Below are positions 50,322 through 58,893 of a DNA stretch of 64,000 bases, piece after piece. Position 1 is the stretch's first letter, and the number at the start of each line of letters is the position of its first letter. Source of the DNA: Crossiella sp. S99.2. Its GTDB lineage: Bacteria; Actinomycetota; Actinomycetes; Mycobacteriales; Pseudonocardiaceae. The stretch lies in contig NZ_JALMDK010000023.1 in NCBI RefSeq assembly GCF_023094165.1, positions 35,519 through 99,518 of the forward strand. The letters are read 5' to 3'. The translations under genes and the position numbers were made by a program. The notes beneath the pieces are model-generated. The model was not told the origin of the DNA, searched no databases, and was given only the letters and a program-made list of their open reading frames with translations.

Positions 50322-51061
50322 CCGGCATGCGTGCCGCTGTGTTGCTCGGCCTGACCGAGCTGAAGTTGCTGCTGCGCAAGAAGATCAACGCGGCATCGGT
50401 GCTGGGGGTGCCGGTGGCGATGTGCGTGGTGGCCTATTCCAACGACCGGCCGGACACCGCGGCCGGCTGGGGCTCGATGTTCGCGCACAGCTTCATGATC
50501 GTGCTGCTGGTGTCCACCTTCCTGGTCAGCACCACGGTGTTCACCGCCCGCCGCCAGTCCCTGGTGCTCAAGCGGATGCGCACCGCGGAGATCACCGACG
50601 CGGCCCTGATCGCCGGCATGGTCACCCCGCTGATCGTGGTCACCCTGGCGCAGATGCTGGGCTACCTGGCCTTCTGCGTGGCCATCGGCGCCCCACTGCC
50701 GGAGAACCCGCTGCTGGCCCTGGGCGGCATCCTGCTCGGCGCGGCGATCGCACTGCTCGCCGGCGCGGCCACGGCCAGCCTCAGTTCCAGTGTCGAGGTC
50801 ACCCAGATCACCGCGATGCCGGTGCTGGTCGCCGCGCTCGGCGGCATGATCGCCACCTTCGCCGACTCCGACCTGGCCCGCACCCTCGGCATGCTGATGC
50901 CGCTGAACGGGCCGACCGACATGCTGGCCAAGGGCTGGGGCGGTGGAGGCGCGGGCATCCAGCTGTCCGAGATCGCCCTGATCCTGCCCGCCGGGATCGC
51001 GCTGTCCGCGGTGGTGCTGGGGGTGATCACCGCAAAGTTCTACCGCTGGGAACCGCGCTGA
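50318..51061 (+). CDS. ABC-2 type exporter permease
   Basis: 247 residues with six hydrophobic segments: SVLGVPVAMCVVAY, FMIVLLVSTFLVSTTVF, GMVTPLIVVTLAQMLGYLAF, a Gly/Ala-rich helix LLGAAIALLAGAATASLS, VLVAALGGMIATF, and the last helix LILPAGIALSAVVLGVITA. Cytoplasmic N-terminus with RRQSLVLKRMRTAEI, the coupling stretch common in ABC-2 proteins. ATGA overlap with the ATPase gene. Forms the pore of the regulated exporter; substrate unknown, most likely a membrane-active compound. Confidence 0.9.
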   Translation: MTGMRAAVLLGLTELKLLLRKKINAASVLGVPVAMCVVAYSNDRPDTAAGWGSMFAHSFMIVLLVSTFLVSTTVFTARRQSLVLKRMRTAEITDAALIAGMVTPLIVVTLAQMLGYLAFCVAIGAPLPENPLLALGGILLGAAIALLAGAATASLSSSVEVTQITAMPVLVAALGGMIATFADSDLARTLGMLMPLNGPTDMLAKGWGGGGAGIQLSEIALILPAGIALSAVVLGVITAKFYRWEPR

Positions 51062-51090
51062 GCTGTCACATTGGCGCGCTCCGCGCGCGG

Positions 51091-51184
51091 GATTTTTCGC
51101 TCTTGAGTCGCCTCGTCGTGCATCCGCCGCACGCGAAGCAAGCTTCGGATGCGTCGGACGCACGACAAGGCAACGCGAAAAATC
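51091..51184. repeat. 94-bp imperfect inverted repeat (stem-loop element)
   Basis: Outer arms GATTTTTCGC (51091-51100) and GCGAAAAATC (51175-51184) are perfect complements. Inner pairs are GTCGTGC (51115-51121) with GCACGAC (51160-51166), CATCCG with CGGATG, and CGAAG with CTTCG around the loop. It fills part of the 305-bp gap after the exporter genes. It may be a small miniature element, a structured RNA or an unusual terminator. The rest of the gap holds only the terminator at 51309. Confidence 0.65.
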
Positions 51185-51308
51185 GGCACCCCGCCGCCGG
51201 TGAAAGGCCCGCCGTGTCGCTGCGCGCCACGCCTTTTCGCAACTAGTGAACGCTCGGTCGAAGTGCGCGCCAGGTCTTCTCGCCAGCGGGGTGGCCGAAC
51301 CTGGCAAG

Positions 51309-51347
51309 GAAACGCCCGTGCGCCTGGAGGGGTCGCACGGGCGTTCT
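51309..51347 (-). terminator. Terminator of the N-monooxygenase gene
   Basis: A perfect 12-bp stem (AACGCCCGTGCG with CGCACGGGCGTT) and an 11-base loop, 20 bp after the minus-strand stop at 51367. The minus strand continues TTTCCTT. Confidence 0.85.
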
Positions 51348-51366
51348 CCGTTTCAGGGGCTTCAGA

Positions 51367-52710
51367 TCAGGCGGGCACAGCCTGGTCCTTGACCAGCTCA
51401 GCCGGTGGCCGTTCGGTGGCCAGCAGGATGGAGTCCAGGATCTCCCCGACCCGGACCGCCGTGTTGGACAGCAGGGTCGAGGTGATGCCGTGGCTGGCCT
51501 CGGTGGAGCCCTGCAAGTAGATCCCGGCTCGCACACCGTCCTGAGTGGACACCCGGTAGTCCCGGTCCACCCGGAGTTCGCCGCGCTCGTCCCGGTGGCA
51601 GTGCTCGCCGAGTTCGCCCAGCAGCGACAACGGGTCCACCGGCCGGTAGCCGGTGGCGTAGACCAGCACGTCGGCCTCGATCACGCTCATCTCGCCGTTG
51701 GGCAGGAACCGCAGCACCGCGCGGACCCCGTTCGGCGTGGCGTGCACCTCGGTCAGCCGGGAGATCTTGTGGATGTGCATGCGGTGCACACCCCGGACCT
51801 TCTCCTGGTACACCCGGGCGTAGAGCTGGTCGATGAGGTCCATGTCCACCGCGGAGTAGTTGGTGCCGCGGTGGTAGTTCAGCAGCATCCGCTTGACCTC
51901 GTCGCTGGCGGAGAAGAAGTAGTCCACCGCCTCCGGGTCGAAGATGCCGTTGACGAAGGCGCTGTCATCGGCGGGCGCGTAGCCGTAGCGGGCGAACACC
52001 GCGTGCACCTGGGCGTCGGCGTAGCGCCGGTGCAGATACTCGGTGGTCTCCGCGGCGCTCTGCCCGGCGCCGACCACGATGAACCGCTTGGCCGCGGACT
52101 CGGGCAGCTCCTCCAGTCGGTGCAACAACTGCTGGTTGTGCCAGACCCGTTCGGAGACCTCGGCATCCGCGGGCAGGTTCGGGCGCAGCCCGGCGGCCAG
52201 CACGATGTTGCGGGCGCGGTGCTCGGTCAGCTCGCCGTCCTTGCGCACCACCACGTCGAAGTAGTCGATCACGCCGTCGGCGGTGTGCACCGGGCGCAGC
52301 TCGACCACCTCGCTGCCGTACTCGGCCAGGTGCTCGAACCGCCCGGCCACCCACTCCAGGTAGTCGTGGAACTCGACCCTGGTCGGGAACAGCATCTTGT
52401 GGTTGATGAAGTCGGCCAGCCTGCCCTTGTCCTGCAGGTAGCACAGGAAGCTGTGCGGGCTGGTGGGGTTGCGCATGGTGACCAGGTCCTTGAGGAAGGA
52501 GACCTGCATCGTGGTGTCCTCGATCAGCATCCCGCGATGCCAGCCGAACCGCGGCTGCTTCTCGAAGAACACCCCGCGCAACTGCCGTTGGTCCGGCTGT
52601 TGCTGGTTGCGCTCCTCCATCGCCACGGCCAGCGCGAGGTTGGACGGACCGAACCCAATGCCCACGAAGTCCAGGACCGGACTCTCTCGTTCCTCGGTCG
52701 CAGTCGACAC
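51367..52710 (-). CDS. L-ornithine (lysine) N-hydroxylating monooxygenase
   Basis: 447 residues. PvdA/SidA/CchB-type flavoprotein: FAD motif FVGIGFGPSNLALA, NADPH motif VVGAGQSAAE, and the ATGYRP signature near the C-terminus. It hydroxylates the side-chain amine, here predicted as N5 of ornithine because both NRPS3 adenylation domains carry the N5-hydroxyornithine code. No formyl- or acetyltransferase gene accompanies it. The GTG at 52710 is preferred (AAGGGG 5 bp upstream); the ATG at 52740 almost abuts the IdeR box. It is divergent from the salicylate synthase and 19 kb from the rest of the pathway. Confidence 0.93.
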   Translation of the reverse strand: MSTATEERESPVLDFVGIGFGPSNLALAVAMEERNQQQPDQRQLRGVFFEKQPRFGWHRGMLIEDTTMQVSFLKDLVTMRNPTSPHSFLCYLQDKGRLADFINHKMLFPTRVEFHDYLEWVAGRFEHLAEYGSEVVELRPVHTADGVIDYFDVVVRKDGELTEHRARNIVLAAGLRPNLPADAEVSERVWHNQQLLHRLEELPESAAKRFIVVGAGQSAAETTEYLHRRYADAQVHAVFARYGYAPADDSAFVNGIFDPEAVDYFFSASDEVKRMLLNYHRGTNYSAVDMDLIDQLYARVYQEKVRGVHRMHIHKISRLTEVHATPNGVRAVLRFLPNGEMSVIEADVLVYATGYRPVDPLSLLGELGEHCHRDERGELRVDRDYRVSTQDGVRAGIYLQGSTEASHGITSTLLSNTAVRVGEILDSILLATERPPAELVKDQAVPA

Positions 52711-52747
52711 GCTTGCCCCTTCACTGCCGAGCCACGGCACTGGAAAC

Positions 52748-52766
52748 TTAGGTTAGCCTTACCGAA
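52748..52766 (-). promoter_or_regulatory. IdeR/DtxR-like iron box before the monooxygenase
   Basis: TTAGGTTAGCCTTACCGAA, 17 of 19 positions matching the consensus, the best of the iron boxes in the window. Confidence 0.9.
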
Positions 52767-52839
52767 ACAATCAGACGGGCCCCTGTCAAGTTCACAACGC
52801 CCAGATGCCGCGCACGACACAGTCGCCCCGCCCAGGCTA

Positions 52840-52873
52840 GGTGTTTAGCCTAACCTAAGTTAGCGTTGCCTAC
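52840..52873 (+). promoter_or_regulatory. Two adjoining IdeR/DtxR-like boxes before the salicylate synthase
   Basis: Positions 52840-52858 contain a perfect TTAGCCTAACCTAA half (15 of 19 overall), and 52855-52873 give a weaker second match (13 of 19). They lie 36-69 bp upstream of the GTG start. Confidence 0.8.
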
Positions 52874-52908
52874 CAGAACCGTCCGATCTTGAGTGGTGGA
52901 GGACGCCG

Positions 52909-54243
52909 GTGCCGCTCGAAGCGCCAGCCAGACAGGACAACGAGCAGCTCACGGTCGATCTGGTGGCCGATCCGCTGCTCGTGGCGACCCGGCTGACCGA
53001 GGCGGGACTGAGCGAGACGCACGTGCTCTACGAGCGTTCCGGCGAGTTCGCGGTGGCGCTGGGCGCGGCGGCCCGGATCACCGTCACCCGCACCGAGATC
53101 ACCTTGGTCGCAGGCGACTTACACCGCACCCTGCCCTGGCAGCGCACCCCGCTGGAACGCATCGGCGAACTGCTCGCACAACTCCCCTTCACCGGCTGGC
53201 GCGCCTACGGCTGGGCCGGGTTCGAGTTCGCCTACGCGCACGCGGGCCTGCTGGACCAGGTGGGCGAGGATCCCTTGCTGCACTTCGTGATCCCGGCCGT
53301 GGAGGCCCGGCTGACCGAGGGCGCCGCGGTGGTCACCGGCACCGATCCTGCGCTGCTGGCCAAGGTCGCCGCGCTGCTGGCCGAACCGGTCGCCGAACCC
53401 ACGTACCAGGCGGTGCCGGTGGAGCTGGGCGAGGCGGGCGCGGAGCAGTACCGGGCCGCGGTGGCCGGTGCGATCGAGGAGATCCGGGCGGGCCGCCTGC
53501 AGAAGGTCATCCTCTCCAGAGTTGTCCCGGTGGAGCAGCCGGTGGACCTGGCAGGCACCTACCTGGTGGGCCGCCGCCGCAACACCCCGGCCCGCTCCTT
53601 CCTGCTCGATCTGGGCGGGATCCGGGCCGCTGGGTTCAGCCCGGAGACGGTCCTCGAAGTGGACGCGCACGGCCGGGTCACCACCCAGCCGCTGGCCGGG
53701 ACCAGGGCGCTGACCGGTTCCGCCGAGGAGGACCAGCGCCTGGAACAGGATCTGTTGCGGGACAGCAAGGAGATCTACGAGCACGCGATCTCGGTGAAGG
53801 TCGCGCACGACGAGCTGGCCGAGCTGTGCCGGCCGGGCAGCGTGGACGTGCACGGGTTCATGTCGGTGAAGAAGCGCGGCAGCGCCCAGCACCTGGCCTC
53901 CACGGTGACCGGCGAACTGCCCGCCGGCGAGGGCCCCTGGGGAGCCTTCGCCGCGCTGTTCCCCGCGGTCACCTCCACCGGCGTGCCCAAGCGCGCGGCC
54001 TACGAGACCATCGCCCGGCACGAGTCCGAGCCGCGCGGGCTGTACAGCGGCGCGGTGTTCCGCGCGGACAGCGACGGCACCCTGGACGCGGCGCTGGTGC
54101 TGCGCACGGTGTTCCAGCGCGCGGGCCGGACCTGGCTGCGTGCCGGGGCGGGCATCATCGAGCAGTCGGATCCGGACCGCGAGCTGGAGGAGACCTGCGA
54201 GAAGCTCCGCAGCGTCGCCCCCCACCTGGTACGCGGCAACTAG
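52909..54243 (+). CDS. mbtI: Salicylate synthase (MbtI/Irp9 type)
   Basis: 444 residues, close to MbtI (about 450). Converts chorismate through isochorismate to salicylate plus pyruvate. Conserved chorismate-utilising blocks: LQKVILSRVVPV (general base Lys), GGIRAAGFSPETVL, PLAGTRALTG, DSKEIYEHAISV (Mg2+-binding Glu), LFPAVTSTGVPKRAA, RAGAGIIEQSDPDRELEETC. The pattern is the salicylate-synthase branch rather than EntC/DhbC, and there is no EntA/EntB-type gene nearby, so salicylate rather than dihydroxybenzoate is expected. This agrees with the ligase residues. GTG start with GGAGG 6 bp upstream; iron boxes precede it. Its stop overlaps the convergent amidase stop (CTAG). Confidence 0.93.
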   Translation: MPLEAPARQDNEQLTVDLVADPLLVATRLTEAGLSETHVLYERSGEFAVALGAAARITVTRTEITLVAGDLHRTLPWQRTPLERIGELLAQLPFTGWRAYGWAGFEFAYAHAGLLDQVGEDPLLHFVIPAVEARLTEGAAVVTGTDPALLAKVAALLAEPVAEPTYQAVPVELGEAGAEQYRAAVAGAIEEIRAGRLQKVILSRVVPVEQPVDLAGTYLVGRRRNTPARSFLLDLGGIRAAGFSPETVLEVDAHGRVTTQPLAGTRALTGSAEEDQRLEQDLLRDSKEIYEHAISVKVAHDELAELCRPGSVDVHGFMSVKKRGSAQHLASTVTGELPAGEGPWGAFAALFPAVTSTGVPKRAAYETIARHESEPRGLYSGAVFRADSDGTLDAALVLRTVFQRAGRTWLRAGAGIIEQSDPDRELEETCEKLRSVAPHLVRGN

Positions 54244-55628
54244 TTCGTCGGCCAGGGCCGCTGTGCCGGCCGGAGCTGCTCGAACGCGCGAGCCAGCCGC
54301 AGCACCCCGATATCGTCGAAGCGTTTGCCGGTGATCTGCACGCCGATCGGCAACCCGTCCGCGCTGTAACCCGCGTTGAGGGACAGCGAGGGCTGGCCGG
54401 ACATGTTGAACGGCACGGTGAACCCGATGTGCTCGAAGGGTTTCGCCGGATCGTCCACCGGTGAGGCCTGTTCGGCGCCGAAGGAAACCACCGGGCAGAC
54501 CGGGCTGAGCACGAAGTCGTACTCGCGGAAGGCCCTGGTGGCCGCCGCGCTCATCACGTCCATCTGGGCGAAGCCGCGGTACACCGCCAGACTGTCCACT
54601 TCGGACCCGTCGAACACCCAGTCCCTGATGTAGGGCAGGATCTTCGCGATCCGTTCCGGCGGCCACCCGGCCAGGTCCGCGGCGAACCTGGTGCGCCAGA
54701 ACCGATCGAGCCCGTCCAGGACCTCCTGGGTGAGGAACGGCCGCACCGGGGTGACGATCGCCCCGGCCGCCTCGAACGCCGCCGCCGCGGCCCGCACCGC
54801 GGCCAGGACCTCGGGTTCGACCGGCAGTCCGGCGCCCGCCTCCTCCTGCAACCCGATCCGCAGGCCCTTCACCTCGATGTCCAGCTGCTGCCAGGGAATC
54901 TGTTCGGGCGGCAGGCTCCAGTAGTCGCGGTCGTCGGGCTGGGCGAGCACGGACATGAGCAGTGCCGCGTCGGCCACGGTGCGGGTGATCGGTCCGGCGA
55001 CCCGGCCCAGGAACGGCGGATCCACCGGCACCCGCCCGAAACTCGGCTTGTGCCCGACCAGTCCGCACAGTCCGGCCGGCAGCCGGATCGAGCCGCCGAT
55101 GTCGGTGCCCACATGCAGTGGCCCGTACCCGGCCGCGGCGGCCGCGGCGGCGCCCGCGCTGGAGCCGCCGGGGTTGCGGTCCAGCCGCCACGGGTTGCGG
55201 GTGAGCGGGTGGAAGCTGGACAGGCCGGAGGTGAGCATGCCGAAGTCGGGCATGGTGGTCTTGGCCAGGAACACCGCGCCCGCCGCCCGCAGCCGGGCCG
55301 CGGGCGGCGCGTCCACCGGCGCGGGCGCGAGTTCGGTGGCCGCGGTGCCCAGCGGCACCGGCACGCCCTCGGTGGCGATGTTCTCCTTGATGGTGACCGG
55401 CACACCGTCCAGCGCACCCTGTGGTTCACCTCGCCGCCAGCGCTGTTCGGCGGCTTTGGCCTGGGCCAGCGCGGTGGCCGGGTCGGGGGCGTAGAGGGCC
55501 TGGAGGTCGGGTTCCCAGGCGCCGATCCGGGCGAGCACCGCCTCGGTCACCGCCACCGGGGACAGGTCGCCGGTGCGGTAGCCGTCCAGCAGCTCGACGG
55601 CGGTCAGGTCGGGCAGTTCCGTTGCCAT
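54240..55628 (-). CDS. Amidase-signature family hydrolase
   Basis: 462 residues. Ser-cisSer-Lys triad visible: Lys in VPVTIKENIA, Ser in NPGGSSAGAAAA, second Ser in DIGGSIRLPAGLCG. Such enzymes hydrolyse linear amides in the cytoplasm. It is the last gene of the import operon (61351 down to 54240), 14 bp after the SDR, suggesting that the imported compound carries an amide bond. ATG at 55628 begins the conserved N-terminus; the open frame upstream is antisense noise. It converges with the salicylate synthase and shares its CTAG stop, but has no iron box. Confidence 0.92.
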   Translation of the reverse strand: MATELPDLTAVELLDGYRTGDLSPVAVTEAVLARIGAWEPDLQALYAPDPATALAQAKAAEQRWRRGEPQGALDGVPVTIKENIATEGVPVPLGTAATELAPAPVDAPPAARLRAAGAVFLAKTTMPDFGMLTSGLSSFHPLTRNPWRLDRNPGGSSAGAAAAAAAGYGPLHVGTDIGGSIRLPAGLCGLVGHKPSFGRVPVDPPFLGRVAGPITRTVADAALLMSVLAQPDDRDYWSLPPEQIPWQQLDIEVKGLRIGLQEEAGAGLPVEPEVLAAVRAAAAAFEAAGAIVTPVRPFLTQEVLDGLDRFWRTRFAADLAGWPPERIAKILPYIRDWVFDGSEVDSLAVYRGFAQMDVMSAAATRAFREYDFVLSPVCPVVSFGAEQASPVDDPAKPFEHIGFTVPFNMSGQPSLSLNAGYSADGLPIGVQITGKRFDDIGVLRLARAFEQLRPAQRPWPTN

Positions 55629-55642
55629 ACCGGGGTTTCCTC

Positions 55643-56416
55643 TCAGCTCGCCGGCGGGTCGAAGCGGCCGTCGACGGCGGTCCAGCCGCCGTCCACGCTG
55701 AGCACCGAGCCGGTGACGTAGCTGGCCGCCTCCGAGGCCAGGTACACCACCGCCCCGGCCAGCTCCTGCGGTTTCGCCCACCGGCCGAGCGCGTTCTTGT
55801 CGGCATACGCCTGGTACCACTCGGGACTGTTCTTGATCTGCTGGGTCAGCGGGGTCTCCACCACGCCGGGCGCGATCGCGTTCACCCGCACCCCGGCGGG
55901 CCCGAACTCCGCGGCCGCGGTGCGCAGCAGCTGCACCATGCCCGCCTTGGTCGCGGCGTAGGCGCCCTGCCCGGGTTCCACGGTGACCGCGCGGATCGAG
56001 GAGAAGGCGATGATGCTGCCGCTGCCGCGTTCGACCATGGCCCCGCCGAAGGCCCGCACCACCTCGAAGGTGGCGGTCAGGTTCAGCGCGATCACCCGGT
56101 CGAATTCGGCGCGGGTGTAGTCCAGCAGCCGTTTGCGCACGTTGACCGCTGCGGTGAGCACCACGATGTCGATCTGGCCGAGGCTGGCCGCGGTCTTGGC
56201 CAGCGCGTCGGAGTCCAGCACGTCGAGCTGGACCGCGCTGGCGGCCGGGCCGATCAGTTCGGCGGTTTCCCGTGCGGTGACCTGGTTGTAGTCCGCGCAC
56301 ACGACCTTGGCCCCGTGCGCGGCCAGTGCCCGTGCGGACTCACGGCCGATGCCGCTGCCGCCGCCGAGCACCACGGCGGTCTTGCCGTCCAACCGGAACA
56401 GGCTCGAATAGTCCAT
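55643..56416 (-). CDS. Classical short-chain dehydrogenase/reductase
   Basis: 257 residues, full SDR set: GGGSGIGRESARAL (cofactor), TAAVNVRK in place of the NNAG motif, Ser in FSSIRAV, YAATK catalytic Tyr and Lys, NAIAPGVVETPL, SVDGGWTAVDG. Oxidoreductase, likely on a hydroxy or keto group of the compound imported by the operon. The ATG at 56416 lies inside a GTCCATTGTGGAC motif with GAGGAG 8 bp upstream; a GTG 9 bp earlier is too close to that site. It lies between the transporter ATPase genes and the amidase. Confidence 0.92.
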   Translation of the reverse strand: MDYSSLFRLDGKTAVVLGGGSGIGRESARALAAHGAKVVCADYNQVTARETAELIGPAASAVQLDVLDSDALAKTAASLGQIDIVVLTAAVNVRKRLLDYTRAEFDRVIALNLTATFEVVRAFGGAMVERGSGSIIAFSSIRAVTVEPGQGAYAATKAGMVQLLRTAAAEFGPAGVRVNAIAPGVVETPLTQQIKNSPEWYQAYADKNALGRWAKPQELAGAVVYLASEAASYVTGSVLSVDGGWTAVDGRFDPPAS

Positions 56417-56442
56417 TGTGGACACTCCTCACTCTGGCCGAA

Positions 56443-57258
56443 TCACTCTGGGTCGAACCGGGCCAGCGACCGCGCCAGACTCGGCGCGGCCGCGATCAGC
56501 CCTGCGGTGTAGTCCTGTTGGGGCGCGCCGTAGACCCTCGCCACCGGTCCCAGCTCGACCAGGTCGCCGTGGCGCAGCACGGCCACGGTGTCGCAGACGT
56601 GCCGCACCACGCCGAGGTCGTGCGAGACGAGCACCAGGGTCAGCGCGTACCGGTGCACCAGGTCGTCGAGCAGGTTGAGGATCTGCGCCCGCACCGAGAC
56701 ATCCAGGGCGCTGACCGGTTCGTCGGCGATGAGCACGCTGGGCTTGGGCGCGAGCGCCCGGGCGAGAGAGATCCGCTGCCGCTGCCCGCCGGAGAACTGA
56801 TGCGGGTACCCGTCGGCGGCGTCCACCGGCAGTCCAACCGCGGCCAGCAGTTCGGCCACCCGTTCCCTGCGTCCCGGGATCCGTTGCACCACCAGAGGTT
56901 CGCTAATGATGTCGCCGACCCGCAGTCGCGGGTTGAGCGAGCCCATCGGGTCCTGGAACACCAGTTGCAGTTCCCGGCGCAGGAACCTCAGCCGCCGCTC
57001 GGGCAGTCCGGTGATCTCCTTGCCCTGGAACCGGATCAAGCCGGCGGTGGGTTTGTCCAGCGCGGCCAGCAGCCGCACCAGCGTCGACTTGCCCGACCCG
57101 GATTCGCCCACCACGCCGAAGCGCTGTCCGGACTCGATGTCGAAGGACAGTTCACGCAGCGCCGGGATCTCGGCGCCGGGCCGCAGCAGCGAGGTGCGGG
57201 CCCGCCGGTAGGTCCGGCGCAGGTGGCGGACCTGGATGAGGGGTTCAGTCATCGCCAT
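56443..57258 (-). CDS. Oligopeptide-type ABC importer ATPase (OppF/DppF type)
   Basis: 271 residues. Walker A GESGSGKST, FQDPMGSLNPRLRVG (Opp-specific Q-loop), FSGGQRQRISLARAL, DEPVSALDVSVRAQ, HDLGVVRHVCD. It overlaps the start-proximal end of the OppD-type gene by 14 bp. With OppD it drives uptake by the permeases encoded upstream. The C-terminus lacks the longer oligopeptide/dipeptide tail, ending shortly after the GAPQQDYTAGLIAAAP segment. Confidence 0.94.
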   Translation of the reverse strand: MAMTEPLIQVRHLRRTYRRARTSLLRPGAEIPALRELSFDIESGQRFGVVGESGSGKSTLVRLLAALDKPTAGLIRFQGKEITGLPERRLRFLRRELQLVFQDPMGSLNPRLRVGDIISEPLVVQRIPGRRERVAELLAAVGLPVDAADGYPHQFSGGQRQRISLARALAPKPSVLIADEPVSALDVSVRAQILNLLDDLVHRYALTLVLVSHDLGVVRHVCDTVAVLRHGDLVELGPVARVYGAPQQDYTAGLIAAAPSLARSLARFDPE

Positions 57259-58069
57259 TCCAGGTGATCGTGCGCAGTTTCCCGTGCTCGTCGAGTTTCT
57301 CCAGGTCGGAGGCGGCCAGCAGGCCCTGGGTGTAGGGGTGCCGGGGGCTGGTGAACAGGCCGGGCAGCGGGCCGGCGTCCACCACCTTGCCGCCGTGCAT
57401 GACCAGCACCCGCTCGCACATGTCGGCGACCACGGCCAGGTCGTGGGTGATGAACAGCAGCGCGGTGCCGCGTTCCTCGGTGACCGCGCGGATCAACCTG
57501 AGCAGCTTGGCCTGCACGGTGACGTCCAGCGCGGTGGTCGGCTCATCGCAGATCAGCACCTCGGGATCGTTGGCCAGCGCCATCGCCAGCAGCACCCGCT
57601 GCCGCTGCCCGCCGGAGAGTTCGTGCGGGTAGGCCCGCGCGGTGATCGCCGGATCGGGCAGCCGCACCTGGTCGAGCAACTCCACCGCGGCAGCCCTGGC
57701 CGCCCGGCGGGTTCTGGTGCGGTGCAGGGTCATCGTCTCGGCGACCTGCCTGCCCACCCGCATGGCCGGGTTGAGCGCGGTCATCGGCTCCTGGAACACC
57801 ATGGCCATCCGCCGCCCGCGCACCCTGGCCAGTTCCCGCTCACGCAGCCGGAGCAGGTCATCGTCCACTCCGGACAGTCGAACCGACCCGCTGGCCCGCA
57901 CCCCCTCGGGCAGCAGCCCCATCACCGCGGCCGCGGTCATCGTCTTGCCGGACCCGGACTCGCCGATCAACCCGACCCGCTCACCGCGCGCCACCTCGAA
58001 GGACACCCCGCGCACCAGCGCACGGTCCACAGTGGACACGGTCAGCTCCGCCACCCTCAGCACACTCAT
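57245..58069 (-). CDS. Oligopeptide-type ABC importer ATPase (OppD/DppD type)
   Basis: 274 residues. GESGSGKTMTAAAVMGLLP (Walker A in the OppD style), VFQEPMTALNPAMRVG, LSGGQRQRVLLAMAL, CDEPTTALDVTVQAK, HDLAVVADMCERVLVMHGG and SPRHPYTQGLLAA. It lacks the C-terminal Cys-rich iron-sulphur tail of longer DppD proteins. ATG at 58069 overlaps the permease stop by 4 bp. Confidence 0.94.
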   Translation of the reverse strand: MSVLRVAELTVSTVDRALVRGVSFEVARGERVGLIGESGSGKTMTAAAVMGLLPEGVRASGSVRLSGVDDDLLRLRERELARVRGRRMAMVFQEPMTALNPAMRVGRQVAETMTLHRTRTRRAARAAAVELLDQVRLPDPAITARAYPHELSGGQRQRVLLAMALANDPEVLICDEPTTALDVTVQAKLLRLIRAVTEERGTALLFITHDLAVVADMCERVLVMHGGKVVDAGPLPGLFTSPRHPYTQGLLAASDLEKLDEHGKLRTITWNGDD

Positions 58070-58893
58070 CGGCGACCTGCCAGCCGCGGGTCGAACCGAT
58101 CCCGCAACCCGTCGCCGAGCAGGTTGAACCCCAGCACCGCCACCGCGATGGCGATCCCGGGCGCCACCGCCAGCCGCGGTTCCACCGAGAGCAGTTCCTG
58201 GGACTCCTGCAGCATCCGGCCCCAGCTCGGTGTCGGCGGCCGGGTGCCGAAGCCCAGGTAGGACAGGGCCGCCTCGGCCAGCACCGCGATCGCGAAGGAC
58301 ACCGAGCCCTGCACGATGACCAGGCCGCCGATGTTGGGCAGCACGTGCCGCACCGCGATCCCGGTCCGTCCGCGCCCGGCGGCCCGCGCCGCCAGCACGA
58401 ACTCGGCCGAGCGCACCTGCGCGGTGGCCGCCCTGGCGATCCGGGCGAACCCGGGCACGGTGGCGATGCCGATGGCGATCATCGCGGTGCTGGTGTCCGC
58501 GCCGAAGACGGCGCCGAACATGATGGCCAGCAACAGGGTCGGGAAGGCCAGCAGCAGGTCGTTGGCCCGCATCACCAGTTCGTCCAGCCAGCGCGGCCCG
58601 AGTGCGGCCAGCACGCCCAGCGGGGTGCCGAGCAGCGCCGCCGCGCCCACCGAGACCAGCCCGATGAGCAGGGTGGTCTGCGCGCCGACCATGAGCTGAC
58701 TGACGATGTCCCGGCCGAACCGGTCGGTGCCCAGCCAGTACTCCGGCCCCGGCCCGGTCAGCCGCAGCGTGGCGTCCACCAGGGTCGGATCGTGCGGGGT
58801 CCACACCAGCGACAGCAGCGCGGCGCAGCCCACGAGTCCAATGAGGACGGTCCCGGCGCACAGGCTGGCCGAGCGGCCTTCGCGCGCGCTCAC
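58066..58893 (-). CDS. Oligopeptide-type ABC permease (OppC/DppC type)
   Basis: 275 residues. Characteristic GTDRFGRDIVSQLMVGAQTT after the first helix, inner-membrane permease motif AARAAGRGRTGIAVRHVLPN (EAA loop), and AEAALSYLGFGTRPPTPSWG. GTG start at 58893 overlaps the OppB stop by 4 bp. Confidence 0.93.
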   Translation of the reverse strand: MSAREGRSASLCAGTVLIGLVGCAALLSLVWTPHDPTLVDATLRLTGPGPEYWLGTDRFGRDIVSQLMVGAQTTLLIGLVSVGAAALLGTPLGVLAALGPRWLDELVMRANDLLLAFPTLLLAIMFGAVFGADTSTAMIAIGIATVPGFARIARAATAQVRSAEFVLAARAAGRGRTGIAVRHVLPNIGGLVIVQGSVSFAIAVLAEAALSYLGFGTRPPTPSWGRMLQESQELLSVEPRLAVAPGIAIAVAVLGFNLLGDGLRDRFDPRLAGRR

